DNA of 64,000 bases from DAOTVX01 sp034436015 (GTDB lineage: Bacteria; Chloroflexota; Anaerolineae; Anaerolineales; Villigracilaceae). The DNA lies in NCBI GenBank assembly GCA_034436015.1, contig DAOTWG010000010.1:173828-237827 (forward strand), written 5' to 3'. Positions within the stretch are counted from its first letter, which is position 1; each line of letters starts with the position of its first letter. A program made the position numbers and the translations under genes. Positions 50,877 to 59,999 of the stretch are shown piece after piece. The notes under the pieces were generated by a model. It did no database searches. It was not told the origin of the DNA and saw only the letters and a list, made by a program, of their open reading frames with translations.

Positions 50877-51344
50877 ATGAAGAGCAATGAACAGATCCTC
50901 AAGACTCTCAACGACCTGTTGGCAGACGAGTTGACCGCCATCAACCAATACATGGTACATGCGGAAATGTGCGACGATTGGGGATATGCTACTCTTGCCG
51001 CGGCGGTCGAGAAACGCGCTATCCAGGAAATGAAACACGCCGAAACACTGATCGGTCGCATCCTTTTCTTGGAAGGCCGCCCTGTTGTGAGCAACCTCCA
51101 CCCCATGCACCTCGGCGAGGATGTGATGGCTCAATTGAAGAACGACCACAAGGCGGAGCAGGATGCCATCCAGGCATACAACAATGCCATCCAGCAAATT
51201 ATCTCGTTGGGCGATCACGGTACAGCAGAGGTCTTGAAGTCTATCTTGCAGGATGAAGAAGCGCATATCGATTGGCTCGAGACACAACTCGGACAAATCG
51301 AACAGTTGGGCATTCAGGCCTACCTGACCCAGCAATTGCGTTGA
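50877..51344 (+). CDS. bfr: Bacterioferritin
   Basis: The 155-residue iron-storage protein keeps all six ferroxidase ligands at the usual positions (Glu18, Glu51, His54, Glu94, Glu127, His130) and the haem-ligating Met52. It forms 24-mer shells that oxidise and store iron, useful beside an iron-sulfur-rich hydrogenase/Hdr system. AAGGAG lies 6 bases before the ATG. It appears monocistronic. Confidence 0.95.
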   Translation: MKSNEQILKTLNDLLADELTAINQYMVHAEMCDDWGYATLAAAVEKRAIQEMKHAETLIGRILFLEGRPVVSNLHPMHLGEDVMAQLKNDHKAEQDAIQAYNNAIQQIISLGDHGTAEVLKSILQDEEAHIDWLETQLGQIEQLGIQAYLTQQLR

Positions 51345-51453
51345 CTCGTCGCCAAACTTATGGGCGTGCAGTCATGGCAGCTTGCTCTCACGCACGCTTT
51401 TCTTTCAGGCACGGAGTGCGTCGTAGGACATTACCTGCTATCTCCCTGGAACC

Positions 51454-52266
51454 ATGCCGGAGCTCCCCGAAGTTGAGACGATTGTACGTGGGTTACAGAT
51501 ACTCCTGGTCGGCCAAACGATACTGTCAGCCGACGTGCTATGGGAACGTACCTTAGCCACGCCGTCGCCGCCGGTTTTCGCCCGTGCAATTCGCGGTCGT
51601 AGCATTGTGTCGATTTCCCGCCGTGCAAAGTTCATCCATGCTCTGCTCTCTCCACCCCCTGTCACCTCGCTGATCATTCACCTGCGTATGAGCGGCGATC
51701 TCCGTCTGGAAGCAGGAAACTACCAAACAGAAACCCACGATCGCCTGTTGTTTCGCCTTTCGGATGGAAAAGCGCTGGTTTTCCGCGACCCACGTAAGTT
51801 TGGGCGCGTTTGGTTGACCGACGATCCCACGGTTGTTTTTGGGCGTCTTGGAGTGGAGCCGTTTTCGGATGGATTTACCTGTTCGTGGCTACACGAAATG
51901 CTGCGGCGTTACCACCGCCCCTTAAAGTCCTTGCTCCTCGATCAAACCTTTCTGGCCGGCCTCGGTAATATCTACACGGATGAGGCCCTGCATCGCAGTC
52001 GCTTGCACCCTCTTCGCCTTTCGGATACAATTTCCCAAGAGGAGGCGCAACGCCTTTATTCCGCTATTCTGCAAGTCCTACAGGAAGGAATCGCGAACAA
52101 CGGCGCCAGCATAGACTGGGTCTATCGCGGCGGCGGTTTTCAAAATCATTTTCGCGTCTACAGAAGGACCGGGCTGCCTTGTCCGAACTGCGGGACGCCT
52201 ATCGAACGCTTGATCGTCCATCAACGCAGCGCCCATTTTTGTCCCTCTTGTCAGCCGAGGAATTGA
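51454..52266 (+). CDS. mutM: Formamidopyrimidine-DNA glycosylase
   Basis: A 270-residue Fpg/MutM that removes 8-oxoguanine and opens the site by beta/delta elimination. The catalytic N-terminus reads MPELPEVET (Pro2 nucleophile, Glu3), and the essential Lys is in the FRDPRKFGRVW-proximal region. H2TH motif AGLGNIYTDEALHRSRLHP and the C-terminal zinc finger CPNCGTPIERLIVHQRSAHFCPSCQ are intact. The gene follows bfr by 109 bases. Confidence 0.96.
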   Translation: MPELPEVETIVRGLQILLVGQTILSADVLWERTLATPSPPVFARAIRGRSIVSISRRAKFIHALLSPPPVTSLIIHLRMSGDLRLEAGNYQTETHDRLLFRLSDGKALVFRDPRKFGRVWLTDDPTVVFGRLGVEPFSDGFTCSWLHEMLRRYHRPLKSLLLDQTFLAGLGNIYTDEALHRSRLHPLRLSDTISQEEAQRLYSAILQVLQEGIANNGASIDWVYRGGGFQNHFRVYRRTGLPCPNCGTPIERLIVHQRSAHFCPSCQPRN

Positions 52267-52271
52267 GCATC

Positions 52272-52967
52272 ATGCAATGGAATCTAACCTCCATACTCTT
52301 GACAATCGGTATCTTCTTGTTAGGCTACGGACTAGGAATGGGGGAAATGTACCTGCGTCAGACAAAAAAAGTCAAGCGACTAGAGGAGGAATGGCGACGC
52401 AAAGGAGCTGCCTCGTCAACGGACATTTCGCCCGTTCTACCGCAACCGACCAGCGCCTTGCGTCTCTGGTTCGATGACAGACACAACGCCATGCTAGAAC
52501 TGGATGGCGTTTCCCTTTCCTCTCCACAACAGATCACGCCCGCGCAACGACGTCGCCTGATTGTGCTGGTAAACGCGCTACGCCCCTGGTTGGAACAACA
52601 GGCTGTTCGCGAAGCGCCATCCCCCATTCCATCATCGTCCCCTGCGTCCACCTCCCCCATGCCCAAACCTTCCACAATCCCAGCTGAGCGCCAAGCAGCG
52701 CGACCGCCATCGCCCCCGCCATCTTCGCCGGCGCCTCTTGAACCGAAAGTTGCGACCCTCAGCATCGTGGAACAAATCGATCAAATCCTGCAACGGCTGC
52801 TAGCCGGCACCTCGTTCGCAGGTCAGGTGCGTTTGCGCGAACGAATCGGCGGCGGCATTGAGATTTGGGTAGGCGCCAAACACTATACCGCGGTAGATGA
52901 GATCATAGAGGCCGAAGTGAAAACCGCTATTCGCGCGGCCATAGCCGAGTGGGAGCGCCGCGCCTGA
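52272..52967 (+). CDS. Membrane-anchored protein with Pro-rich linker, unknown function
   Basis: A 231-residue protein with an N-terminal transmembrane segment (~5-25, LLTIGIFLLGYGLG) and a basic stretch after it (RQTKKVKRLEEEWRRK). A Pro/Ser-rich linker (~115-175) precedes a small C-terminal domain starting SIVEQIDQILQRLL. I do not recognise a family. GAGGAA lies 9 bases before the ATG. It begins 5 bases after mutM and its end overlaps the longer form of the next gene. Confidence 0.7.
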   Translation: MQWNLTSILLTIGIFLLGYGLGMGEMYLRQTKKVKRLEEEWRRKGAASSTDISPVLPQPTSALRLWFDDRHNAMLELDGVSLSSPQQITPAQRRRLIVLVNALRPWLEQQAVREAPSPIPSSSPASTSPMPKPSTIPAERQAARPPSPPPSSPAPLEPKVATLSIVEQIDQILQRLLAGTSFAGQVRLRERIGGGIEIWVGAKHYTAVDEIIEAEVKTAIRAAIAEWERRA

Positions 52968-52975
52968 GATTTCGT

Positions 52976-53004
52976 CAGACAGATTTTTCCATTTCAGATA
53001 CAAT
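52976..53004 (+). promoter_or_regulatory. Candidate promoter of a probable leaderless gene at 53012
   Basis: CAGACA (52976-52981) and TACAAT (52999-53004) are 17 bases apart. The GTG at 53012 starts 7 bases after the -10 box, matching the geometry of leaderless transcripts. Confidence 0.45.
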
Positions 53005-53011
53005 TGCCCTT

Positions 53012-53647
53012 GTGGCTTCGCGCCTGCGTTACCTCTTCGTCGTGTTGCTATCGCTCCTCGCCGGTATTCTGTTCGCGTGGGGGCTATGGCCAGCCGGTCA
53101 CAATGAACAGACGTTAATCCTAACGCCAGAAACGGTACGGACTATCCGTCTTTCTTCTCCCCTCCTCCTACGCCTGAGAACACCGCGCCTCGCCCGCGCC
53201 GGCGACACGCTCACCGTGCAGGTGCAATGTATTCCAAAGGGAGAACCAGGGATCGCCAACAATACTTTGCCACCTACCTTGGCGCGTGCACGCTTGGAAA
53301 TAAGCGATATGGAAGTGCGACCGGCTTCTGCGGTAAGTCAACCTTTATTGGGCGACTCTCTCCTCTTTTACTGGCGCCTATCGAGCCGCCGAGCAGGAGA
53401 ATACCATGGCCGCCTCTGGTTCCATCTAGAAATCATCCCGGCGAACGAGGAGGATCTCAACCAAGAACAAGCGCTAGCGGCGATGCCGGTGGAAGTACAA
53501 GTCCGTGCGCTCCTAGGATTGACCGGCGCGGCCGCGCGTGGAACGGCCACGATTGTAGCCCTTATCGCCATCTTGTTGGGTTCCCTTCCCAACCCATCCG
53601 CCAGACCTCAGCATCTCGTGAACAGCACACGTATAAAAAGCCCATAA
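53012..53647 (+). CDS. Membrane-anchored protein of unknown function
   Basis: A ~211-residue product with one hydrophobic segment at each end (LFVVLLSLLAGILFAWGLW near the N-terminus; TATIVALIAILLGSLP near the C-terminus) around a ~150-residue extracytoplasmic region rich in short beta-type stretches. No family recognised. The frame opens at a GTG at 52949, overlapping the previous gene by 19 bases. The start at 53012 places the membrane segment at the very N-terminus and fits a -10 box 7 bases upstream. Its stop abuts the stop of the converging mltG gene with no spacer. Confidence 0.6.
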   Translation: MASRLRYLFVVLLSLLAGILFAWGLWPAGHNEQTLILTPETVRTIRLSSPLLLRLRTPRLARAGDTLTVQVQCIPKGEPGIANNTLPPTLARARLEISDMEVRPASAVSQPLLGDSLLFYWRLSSRRAGEYHGRLWFHLEIIPANEEDLNQEQALAAMPVEVQVRALLGLTGAAARGTATIVALIAILLGSLPNPSARPQHLVNSTRIKSP

Positions 53648-54772
53648 CTACTTACAAGCGTTGCGTTGATGTTCCTCGTAAGTTTCCGCGAAAAGATGGC
53701 GTCCTGAACCATCACAGCGCGCTCTGAAGTAAAAGTAAGAAGTAGTCGCCGGTGAAGCAACTGCCCGTAAAGCCGCCAGGGAAGGACTGCAAATAGGACC
53801 GGGGGGCAGACCATGGTGCTGATACGTATTATAGGAAGAGTCTATTTCTAAATCCAGCGCCGAGAGTGGATTCGTCCACCAGGCACCTCGGTTAGGATTG
53901 TAACCCAGAGCATACTGAACGCTGGCATCGCTTCCCAATGTCATACCAGCCTTCAAACGATTGTAGAACACGGAAGCCAGGAGCGGCATTTCCTCATCTA
54001 CCATTGCCTCGCGTTCAATGAGAGAAGCCAGAGTAACCGCTTGATAGACATCCAGGCCTTGTTGGGCGAAACCCTGACGCAATTCAGGGGTCAGATGAAG
54101 TGCAAAGTTTTGAACCAGCAGAACGACCAACGACTCGGCATCGGTTTGACGCGGCAAGATATATCGGTCGGGGAAAAGAAAACCTTCCGCGCTCGCTCCG
54201 GCGGGCAATAGCCCACCAAAATTCGGAGGGACAGAGGCGGCCCTCACAAATTCCTGAGGACTAACCTCCAACCCAGAGGAAGGCAAGGCCAGGGCCACCT
54301 CTTCCATCCTCCAACCCGCAAGGACAACCAGTACGGCCTGGCCCGGTGTTGGATTTAGCAATGCCTGCGCAATCTCCTGCGCAGGCATCGCGGCACTCAA
54401 GCGATACGTTCCTGCTTGTACGTTTGTATCCTGGCCGGTCCAGAGTAAATAGACACGGAAGGCGTCGGCATCCCGCAAGATACCCGCTTCCTCCAGGCGG
54501 TTCGCGATAGAAACTACCGACTCGCCAATCTCGACGACAAATTCCTGTTCCGGTGCGCCTGCCATCCGGGGCGCGATCAAATCCTCGGAATCCCACAACA
54601 AATGCCAACCATAAAGGGTGCGCGCCCAGGCACTCAGCCTGGGCGTCGGTGGACCAAACGAGCGAGCCGCCACCCTGGGCGTATAGACCACAACCGCAAT
54701 CAAGCCAAAGGCAAATAGCAACAAGAAGACCGGCCAAGAAAAGCAAGAAGAGAGAGAACGGCGAGGAGACAT
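53648..54772 (-). CDS. mltG: Endolytic murein transglycosylase
   Basis: This 374-residue MltG/YceG protein has an N-terminal membrane segment (~12-32), a LysM-like region (~75-135, EFVVEIGESVVSIANRLEEAG) and the lytic domain with catalytic Glu in LASLIEREAMVDEE. The SDASVQYALGY, SSYNTYQHHGLPPGPICSPSLAAL and FAETYEEHQRN blocks are family hallmarks. It cuts nascent peptidoglycan strands. The start at MSPRRSL lies 13 bases before the ruvX stop, so the two genes overlap; no good Shine-Dalgarno sequence supports either start. Confidence 0.94.
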   Translation of the reverse strand: MSPRRSLSSCFSWPVFLLLFAFGLIAVVVYTPRVAARSFGPPTPRLSAWARTLYGWHLLWDSEDLIAPRMAGAPEQEFVVEIGESVVSIANRLEEAGILRDADAFRVYLLWTGQDTNVQAGTYRLSAAMPAQEIAQALLNPTPGQAVLVVLAGWRMEEVALALPSSGLEVSPQEFVRAASVPPNFGGLLPAGASAEGFLFPDRYILPRQTDAESLVVLLVQNFALHLTPELRQGFAQQGLDVYQAVTLASLIEREAMVDEEMPLLASVFYNRLKAGMTLGSDASVQYALGYNPNRGAWWTNPLSALDLEIDSSYNTYQHHGLPPGPICSPSLAALRAVASPATTSYFYFRARCDGSGRHLFAETYEEHQRNACK

Positions 54773-54785
54773 AGTCAGCGTAAAA

Positions 54786-55196
54786 TCAAGAGCGAGAAGC
54801 AAGGTAGGATTGCAGAAGGACGGTTGCGGCTAGGTCATCGAGATGACCGGCCCGTTTGCGCCGTTTCACGCTTGATGCCCGGCGCGCCGCACAAGCATCT
54901 TGTGTAGTAAACGCCTCGTCCCACAGCACCACCGGAATCTCGGTCAAAGAGCGTATTGCCGATGCCAGGCGCGCCGCACGGCGACCTTCTAAGGTGGGGC
55001 GTCCTGTGTCATCTAGCGATTGACCGACTACGATCAACGCCACCTGCATCTCTACTGCTTTGCGAACAATGGCCGCCGCGTCCGCCGACCGGGCAACATG
55101 TTCGATTACCCCTAGCGGACTGGCGATCGTGCCCGTCGGATCGCTGATTGCCAGCCCAAGGCGTTTCGCGCCGGGATCCACAGCGAGGATTCTCAA
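54786..55196 (-). CDS. ruvX: RuvX/YqgF-family Holliday-junction resolvase-like nuclease
   Basis: A 136-residue RNase-H-fold protein with the N-terminal ILAVDPGAKRLGLA motif (catalytic Asp), VVGQSLDDTG, and VVLWDEAFTT and HLDDLAATVLLQSYL for the remaining acidic residues. YqgF proteins process 16S rRNA or recombination intermediates. It overlaps the upstream membrane-protein gene by 4 bases and the downstream mltG, a pairing common in Firmicutes and Chloroflexota. Confidence 0.93.
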   Translation of the reverse strand: MRILAVDPGAKRLGLAISDPTGTIASPLGVIEHVARSADAAAIVRKAVEMQVALIVVGQSLDDTGRPTLEGRRAARLASAIRSLTEIPVVLWDEAFTTQDACAARRASSVKRRKRAGHLDDLAATVLLQSYLASRS

Positions 55197-56617
55197 AAAA
55201 CGCCTCCGCTATGACGTGAGATGTACACCTGAACCAGCCGCGCAATCAACGTCGAAACATCCGCCGCATACAAAAGCGATAGAACCCACGCGTTGACTTC
55301 AAATAGATAGGGGAGCCAAGCTCTAGAGAATCGAGCACCAACATACTCTAGCCAGCGCAAGAACATGTAAGGAAAACTCAACATGGCCGGATAAATAAAA
55401 ATCGATTTTATTACCGTAATGCTCCGATACTCTAGCGCGTAGAGCATTTCAAAAAGGACGTAACCCCAAAAGGCGAACGCAAACAAGCCAAACGCTTTTG
55501 CCCTCAGCAGAGAGCCATTGCGCTGCCATACCCCTTTCATGAACATCATCATCTCCAGAATGGCGCCAAAGAAGAGGGCAAGAGTCGGCAAGAGAGCCAA
55601 AACGAACATGGAACGAGTGAGAGCAAAAAGGGTCGTGTCAGAAGTTGACCAGGATGGTAAGGCATTATCGAAATTGACAGAATGCGCCCTCCCATAAAGA
55701 ATCGTCCAAAAAGAAGTCTGATGTGGCAGATATTCTGGTGAATCTATATCTAAGCGAGGGTGGCGCAGCAGGGAAAGGAATTTGAACGTAAAAAAGCCAT
55801 CCCCTATATACCAGATGCCGTTGGCTGGACCGGAGGGCTTACCCCAAAAAGGAGGCAAGGGCTCAGGCTCAATATTCAGTAGAACCGGCGAGCCGTACAT
55901 CTGCCAATTCACCACATACTGGTTCAATGGGTTTACCACGCTCAGCAACGCCACAGCGATCAAAAAAATCACCGGCAACAGAATATTTCGCCTGCCCTCT
56001 TCCTTCATCTGCGCCCATTGCTGAATCGCAAGCGCTATCGCTATCGCGCAGACTGTAACCCAACCATTTGTCTTCGATGATACGCTCAAAAGCGAGAAAA
56101 GCCCGGCAAAAACAAGCTTTGAGGATCTTCGTTGTTGAAAAAACCGATACGTGTAGAATAACGCCAGGGTAGAAAACAAAATCACAAAGGTATCATTGGT
56201 CGCTTGAGAGTTAATTCCTATCAGGGCTGGGTTTAAGGCAAGTAATGCAAAAGCAGGAATCTTGAGGCGCATCGAACCAAAAGGCAATTCCTTAATGAAG
56301 ATCCAGATAACAATGAGATGAACCCCCGCGAGAAGAAAATTAATTGTTTGACCTATGATGTTTTGTCGGTAAGCCGCTTGATGCTCCCAACCTATTGCCT
56401 TAATTCCGGCGGCAAAAACCACGTGAAACAATTTCGGCTGAAAACATTCCCAGCAATCTTCTCGAGTGGGGAGGCTTTGGGAATCCAAAATAATATTGGC
56501 TACCGCCTCATGGGGGTCATTTGCTTCGCGATTGACAGCCAGCAGCATCAGCCTTAGGACAACGGCTATAACGAATACGGCACGGAAAAGTACTTTCAGG
56601 GAGCGCTCTTGATGCAT
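55193..56617 (-). CDS. Multi-spanning GT-C-like glycosyltransferase (PMT/ArnT-like) of unknown acceptor
   Basis: This 474-residue protein has 10-12 hydrophobic segments and a first extracytoplasmic loop with the acidic motif NDPHEAVANI, as in GT-C enzymes that use polyprenyl-phosphate sugars. FWGYVLFEMLYALEYR near residue 400 resembles the family. A specific donor or acceptor cannot be read. It is part of the plsY-to-mltG operon, consistent with envelope glycosylation. Confidence 0.65.
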   Translation of the reverse strand: MHQERSLKVLFRAVFVIAVVLRLMLLAVNREANDPHEAVANIILDSQSLPTREDCWECFQPKLFHVVFAAGIKAIGWEHQAAYRQNIIGQTINFLLAGVHLIVIWIFIKELPFGSMRLKIPAFALLALNPALIGINSQATNDTFVILFSTLALFYTYRFFQQRRSSKLVFAGLFSLLSVSSKTNGWVTVCAIAIALAIQQWAQMKEEGRRNILLPVIFLIAVALLSVVNPLNQYVVNWQMYGSPVLLNIEPEPLPPFWGKPSGPANGIWYIGDGFFTFKFLSLLRHPRLDIDSPEYLPHQTSFWTILYGRAHSVNFDNALPSWSTSDTTLFALTRSMFVLALLPTLALFFGAILEMMMFMKGVWQRNGSLLRAKAFGLFAFAFWGYVLFEMLYALEYRSITVIKSIFIYPAMLSFPYMFLRWLEYVGARFSRAWLPYLFEVNAWVLSLLYAADVSTLIARLVQVYISRHSGGVF

Positions 56618-56663
56618 ATCACCCTCGCCGGGACAAGGACGTGAGTTCCTCGCCCTTAGAAAT

Positions 56664-58148
56664 TTACCAACCCACCTCGATGCGAAACTCAGTAAACGGC
56701 AGCCATGGCCACCAAGAGGGCTTTATCTGAATCTGCGGGGCAGCGTTCCGAGGAAAGTGGGTTGAGAGCAAAACCGACGCATCCGCAACATTCTTCCCAC
56801 GCACCAAACGAGCCAAACGAACCTCGTCCACTTGTCGCGCAATGGTACGACTCACAAGAAAACGACAGGTCAGCGTGTTATCCTCTTCCAATGTCGATTC
56901 TATCGGAACAATCGATAGCGTCCCAGTCACCGGCGTAAAGCCAGCCGGCAATATCGCATCTAGCGCCGCTTTAACCCGCGGTCGCAAATCCTCAACCGTA
57001 AGATATCGAATCGAGAACTCGGCTTTCAGACTCAACATGAGCACATCGCCTGGCTGTCCCTCGGCCGGCAGGGACAATTCCTCAACTATCTTCGTAACGA
57101 CCAACGTATCTGGGAGCAGGATGCTATTTGCTTTGGCTTCCTCCTGAAGTAATGTTAACGCCCGGTGATGCAACTCCGTCAACAGAGCATCTCGCGCCTG
57201 CCGACGGTCTTCCCTCGACGGAGCGCGTGTAAGTTGTTCGCTCCCGCCATAGGTTGGAGCAGGATTGGTCACTTTCAGACCGCCACCCAAGGGGCTAGCT
57301 ATGACCTTCAAGGAATCTGCCGGCAAATTTCCCAATGTTCCTGGTGATTCCGCTCGCGCCGGCACGTCCACCCAGCGATCCACGCCGGCCTCCACAACCG
57401 CATCCTGCAAGGTGACGAAGCGCACAGGCGGCGAATCCACAGTCTGCACCACTGTACCTGCCGGGATACCTATCGCCGTATTTGTTAAATTCCAGAAGCG
57501 AACATTCCCTCGCGCATAAGAAACCGCCACGGGAACCTGCCCACCAGCAGGCCAGGTTCTGCTACCTTCCACGACCACCGAGGCCAGGTACAACGGCAAA
57601 GTGCCGCTAGAAGCCCCTTGTTCCCCTGCTGGCATCACACGCACAGAGAAAAGTAACGATTGGGTAAGCGGCGCAGGCGAAAGGCGAATTTCGGCGGCAG
57701 GCCAAAGAAACAAAAGCAATGCCAACAATGCCAGAACCGCCAGAGAAAAAAACGCCAAACGCGCGCCAGGCCGGGATAATCGCGTCTTCTCCACGCGATG
57801 CAATTCAGTACGCAAGGCCTCCAAATCCGGAGGAGCGCCGCGCCGTCGCACGCGACAACGCGGCACTGTAGGCCACTCTGCTTGCTGCGCTTCAAGGATG
57901 CCGGCAAAAACAAGGACGCCCGCCTCTTGCGCCAGGCGACGCGTCCGTTCCGTATGGGCAACCAGGCCTAGCAAAGCACCCATTGCCATTGCCTTGCGCC
58001 TTAAAAGCAACCAGGCTAGCCGAGTATCCACCATTGCGCCGCGGCGCGGGTACACAAACACAACGCGCCGCGCTTTCACCCAAGAAAGCTTATCGCACAA
58101 CGAAACGACATCGTCGTGCATCTCCACCTGGATAATCTGCGTTTTCAT
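56664..58148 (-). CDS. Single-pass membrane protein, baseplate-J-like (unknown function)
   Basis: The 494-residue protein begins with a soluble Rossmann-like part (~1-95; ARRVVFVYPRRGAMVDTRLAWLLLRRKAM), then a basic segment, one transmembrane helix (~132-152) and a large extracytoplasmic region. That region contains IGIPAGTVVQTVDSPPVRFVTLQD followed by VPARAESPGTLGNLPADSL, which resembles the phage baseplate protein J repeat. Proteins of this layout in Chloroflexota are often annotated as baseplate J/gp47 family although no phage genes are near. It lies between a GT2 and a GT-C gene. Confidence 0.65.
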   Translation of the reverse strand: MKTQIIQVEMHDDVVSLCDKLSWVKARRVVFVYPRRGAMVDTRLAWLLLRRKAMAMGALLGLVAHTERTRRLAQEAGVLVFAGILEAQQAEWPTVPRCRVRRRGAPPDLEALRTELHRVEKTRLSRPGARLAFFSLAVLALLALLLFLWPAAEIRLSPAPLTQSLLFSVRVMPAGEQGASSGTLPLYLASVVVEGSRTWPAGGQVPVAVSYARGNVRFWNLTNTAIGIPAGTVVQTVDSPPVRFVTLQDAVVEAGVDRWVDVPARAESPGTLGNLPADSLKVIASPLGGGLKVTNPAPTYGGSEQLTRAPSREDRRQARDALLTELHHRALTLLQEEAKANSILLPDTLVVTKIVEELSLPAEGQPGDVLMLSLKAEFSIRYLTVEDLRPRVKAALDAILPAGFTPVTGTLSIVPIESTLEEDNTLTCRFLVSRTIARQVDEVRLARLVRGKNVADASVLLSTHFPRNAAPQIQIKPSWWPWLPFTEFRIEVGW

Positions 58149-58179
58149 TACGCCCCTTTATATCGAAGCGGCAGCGCAA

Positions 58180-59340
58180 TCACAACCAGCGAAGAGAAAC
58201 TCGATCCAAAACTCGATCTTTCCATGTTGCCGTACCCGTGACAGCTTGCACAAGCGAACGCGCGGCAATCAAAATGAAAACAGACAGAATTATAGGATAG
58301 AACAACACCAAATAAAGTGGAAATCGGAAACGACGGAAAGCCAACGTCCAGAGCGAGAGAGACAGCGCCACTGCCGCGTACGCATAAAGCAGTGGGAAAG
58401 GAGGCTGCGCCCAGCCTAGCCGCCGCGCCAGCAGCACAAACAGAGGTTCAAGAAAGGCCATCCCTACAATCAGGAATGTCAGCGCATAGGGAAGGATGCG
58501 ATAGCCAAACACAGCAAACAAATTTTTACAGAAACCATCTACAGCATCCCAAAAGCCGCGATACATACGACAGGAAACCTGGCAGGTGCCATCCATCAAG
58601 CGCCATTCAAAACCCGCCCGAAGGATACGCTGACCTAGTCGTACATCATCCAACACCTCGCCTCGCACTGCTTCATAGCCGCCGACCGCTTCATAGGCCG
58701 AGCGCCGGAACAACATAAACTGCCCAATCGTAACCGCCAGCGTCGTCCAACGCAAGCGTTGGATCAGGCGAATGGGCAAAAAGGTGAAAATCCCGAAGCC
58801 GATAAAGGGAACGACTAGGCGTTCCCCCCATGTCACCACCTCCTCGCGGGGGAAAGCAGTCAACAGGTCAGCATCTTCGGCCATTAACGCCGACACGCTC
58901 GCTTGCAACATGGACGGCGCATGGCGCGTATCCGCGTCGGTGAAAAGGAGCAATTCACCGCCAGCCGCCTGTGCCAGTTGATGGCATGCCCAGTGTTTAC
59001 CGAACCAACCCGACGGCAATGGTTTTCCGGTTAACACGCGCAATCTCGGAAATTGTTTTGCCAGACGCGCGAGTATCACTCCCGTCTCGTCCGTGGAATG
59101 ATCGTTGAGAACAAGGACCTCAAAATCCGGGTATTCCTGAGCCAACAAAGACTGAACACACGGTTCAATATTTACCGCCTCATTACGCGCCGGGACCAAG
59201 ATAGAAATACGCGGCCAGCGTGGAGCAGACGGGTAATCGCCTAGACGAGGCACAGTCAACGTGTTATAGATAACCGTGAATAAACCCAACGCAAGGAAGA
59301 CAACAATGAACAACCAGTGTTGATGCCAAAGATTCATCAT
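58180..59340 (-). CDS. Membrane-associated family 2 glycosyltransferase
   Basis: A 386-residue GT2 enzyme with an N-terminal membrane segment, the GT-A core (ISILVPARNEAVNIEPCVQSLL), metal-binding DADTRH (~residue 135), the acceptor-side GEVLDDVRLGQRILRAG, and three C-terminal membrane helices. The layout is that of carotenoid or lipid glycosyltransferases (CrtQ-like). It overlaps plsY by 4 bases and is followed after 31 bases by the baseplate-J-like gene. Confidence 0.88.
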   Translation of the reverse strand: MMNLWHQHWLFIVVFLALGLFTVIYNTLTVPRLGDYPSAPRWPRISILVPARNEAVNIEPCVQSLLAQEYPDFEVLVLNDHSTDETGVILARLAKQFPRLRVLTGKPLPSGWFGKHWACHQLAQAAGGELLLFTDADTRHAPSMLQASVSALMAEDADLLTAFPREEVVTWGERLVVPFIGFGIFTFLPIRLIQRLRWTTLAVTIGQFMLFRRSAYEAVGGYEAVRGEVLDDVRLGQRILRAGFEWRLMDGTCQVSCRMYRGFWDAVDGFCKNLFAVFGYRILPYALTFLIVGMAFLEPLFVLLARRLGWAQPPFPLLYAYAAVALSLSLWTLAFRRFRFPLYLVLFYPIILSVFILIAARSLVQAVTGTATWKDRVLDRVSLRWL

Positions 59341-59939
59341 ACGCCCCTCCCGGAAAACAACCGGACTACCCAGGGGCGGAAGTGAGAGGCGCGGAACAAT
59401 TCGCGACGATGTGTATACGCAATAAGGATCGTATTCAGGATGGCAAGGACCTTCAGCCAGGGTTCTCCAAACAGTAGAGCATAAATCAGCAAGGCTACCA
59501 TACCGGCGTTGGCAGACCAGGCATCCTCCTCCTGAATCAGCGTAAAAGGCAGAGCAAGGCTTGCATACGCGAAGAGCGCCCCGATTCCTTTTACGGCCAG
59601 CCAGGCGCCGCCCGTCGCGGCCAACGCCTTACCGCCGCGAAACTTCAGAAAGGGCGAGAATGCATGTCCCAAGGCCGGCGCCAAGCATACCGGCACCAGG
59701 CCCCACGCTTCAATGCCGGCCCGCCGCGCCAAGTAAACCGGCAAGTACCCCTTGGCGAGATCGAGCACGATTGCCGGCAACCCAGTCTTGATCCCGCCCA
59801 CCCGCAACGCATTCATGCTGCCGGGGTTGCCGTCCGCCACCGAACGCACATCCCGTCCAGCGATCCATTTCCCCATAAGCACAGCAAACGGAACAGAACC
59901 GAGCACAAAACCAAATAAAGTCCAGAACAGAATGTCCAT
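59337..59939 (-). CDS. plsY: Acyl-phosphate:glycerol-3-phosphate acyltransferase (PlsY-like)
   Basis: The 200-residue protein has five or so membrane segments and the three PlsY motifs in order: GSVPFA near the N-terminus, DGNPGSMNA (~35), and LGHAFSPFLKFRGGKALAATGG (~90). It acylates glycerol-3-phosphate using acyl-phosphate. The second motif has Met-Asn where most enzymes have a Thr/Ala-Asn, a minor change. It is the first gene of the minus-strand envelope operon running to mltG. Confidence 0.9.
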   Translation of the reverse strand: MDILFWTLFGFVLGSVPFAVLMGKWIAGRDVRSVADGNPGSMNALRVGGIKTGLPAIVLDLAKGYLPVYLARRAGIEAWGLVPVCLAPALGHAFSPFLKFRGGKALAATGGAWLAVKGIGALFAYASLALPFTLIQEEDAWSANAGMVALLIYALLFGEPWLKVLAILNTILIAYTHRRELFRASHFRPWVVRLFSGRGV

Positions 59940-59999
59940 TCATCCTCCTCCGCGAAAAAACACTTTTCTACGTTAAAACACCTGACTTCGGCGCACGTG

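Noticed and set aside
56664..58148. Baseplate-J-like region as a sign of a prophage
   Set aside because: No other phage structural, integrase or lysis genes are near; the protein has a transmembrane helix and sits in a cellular envelope operon.
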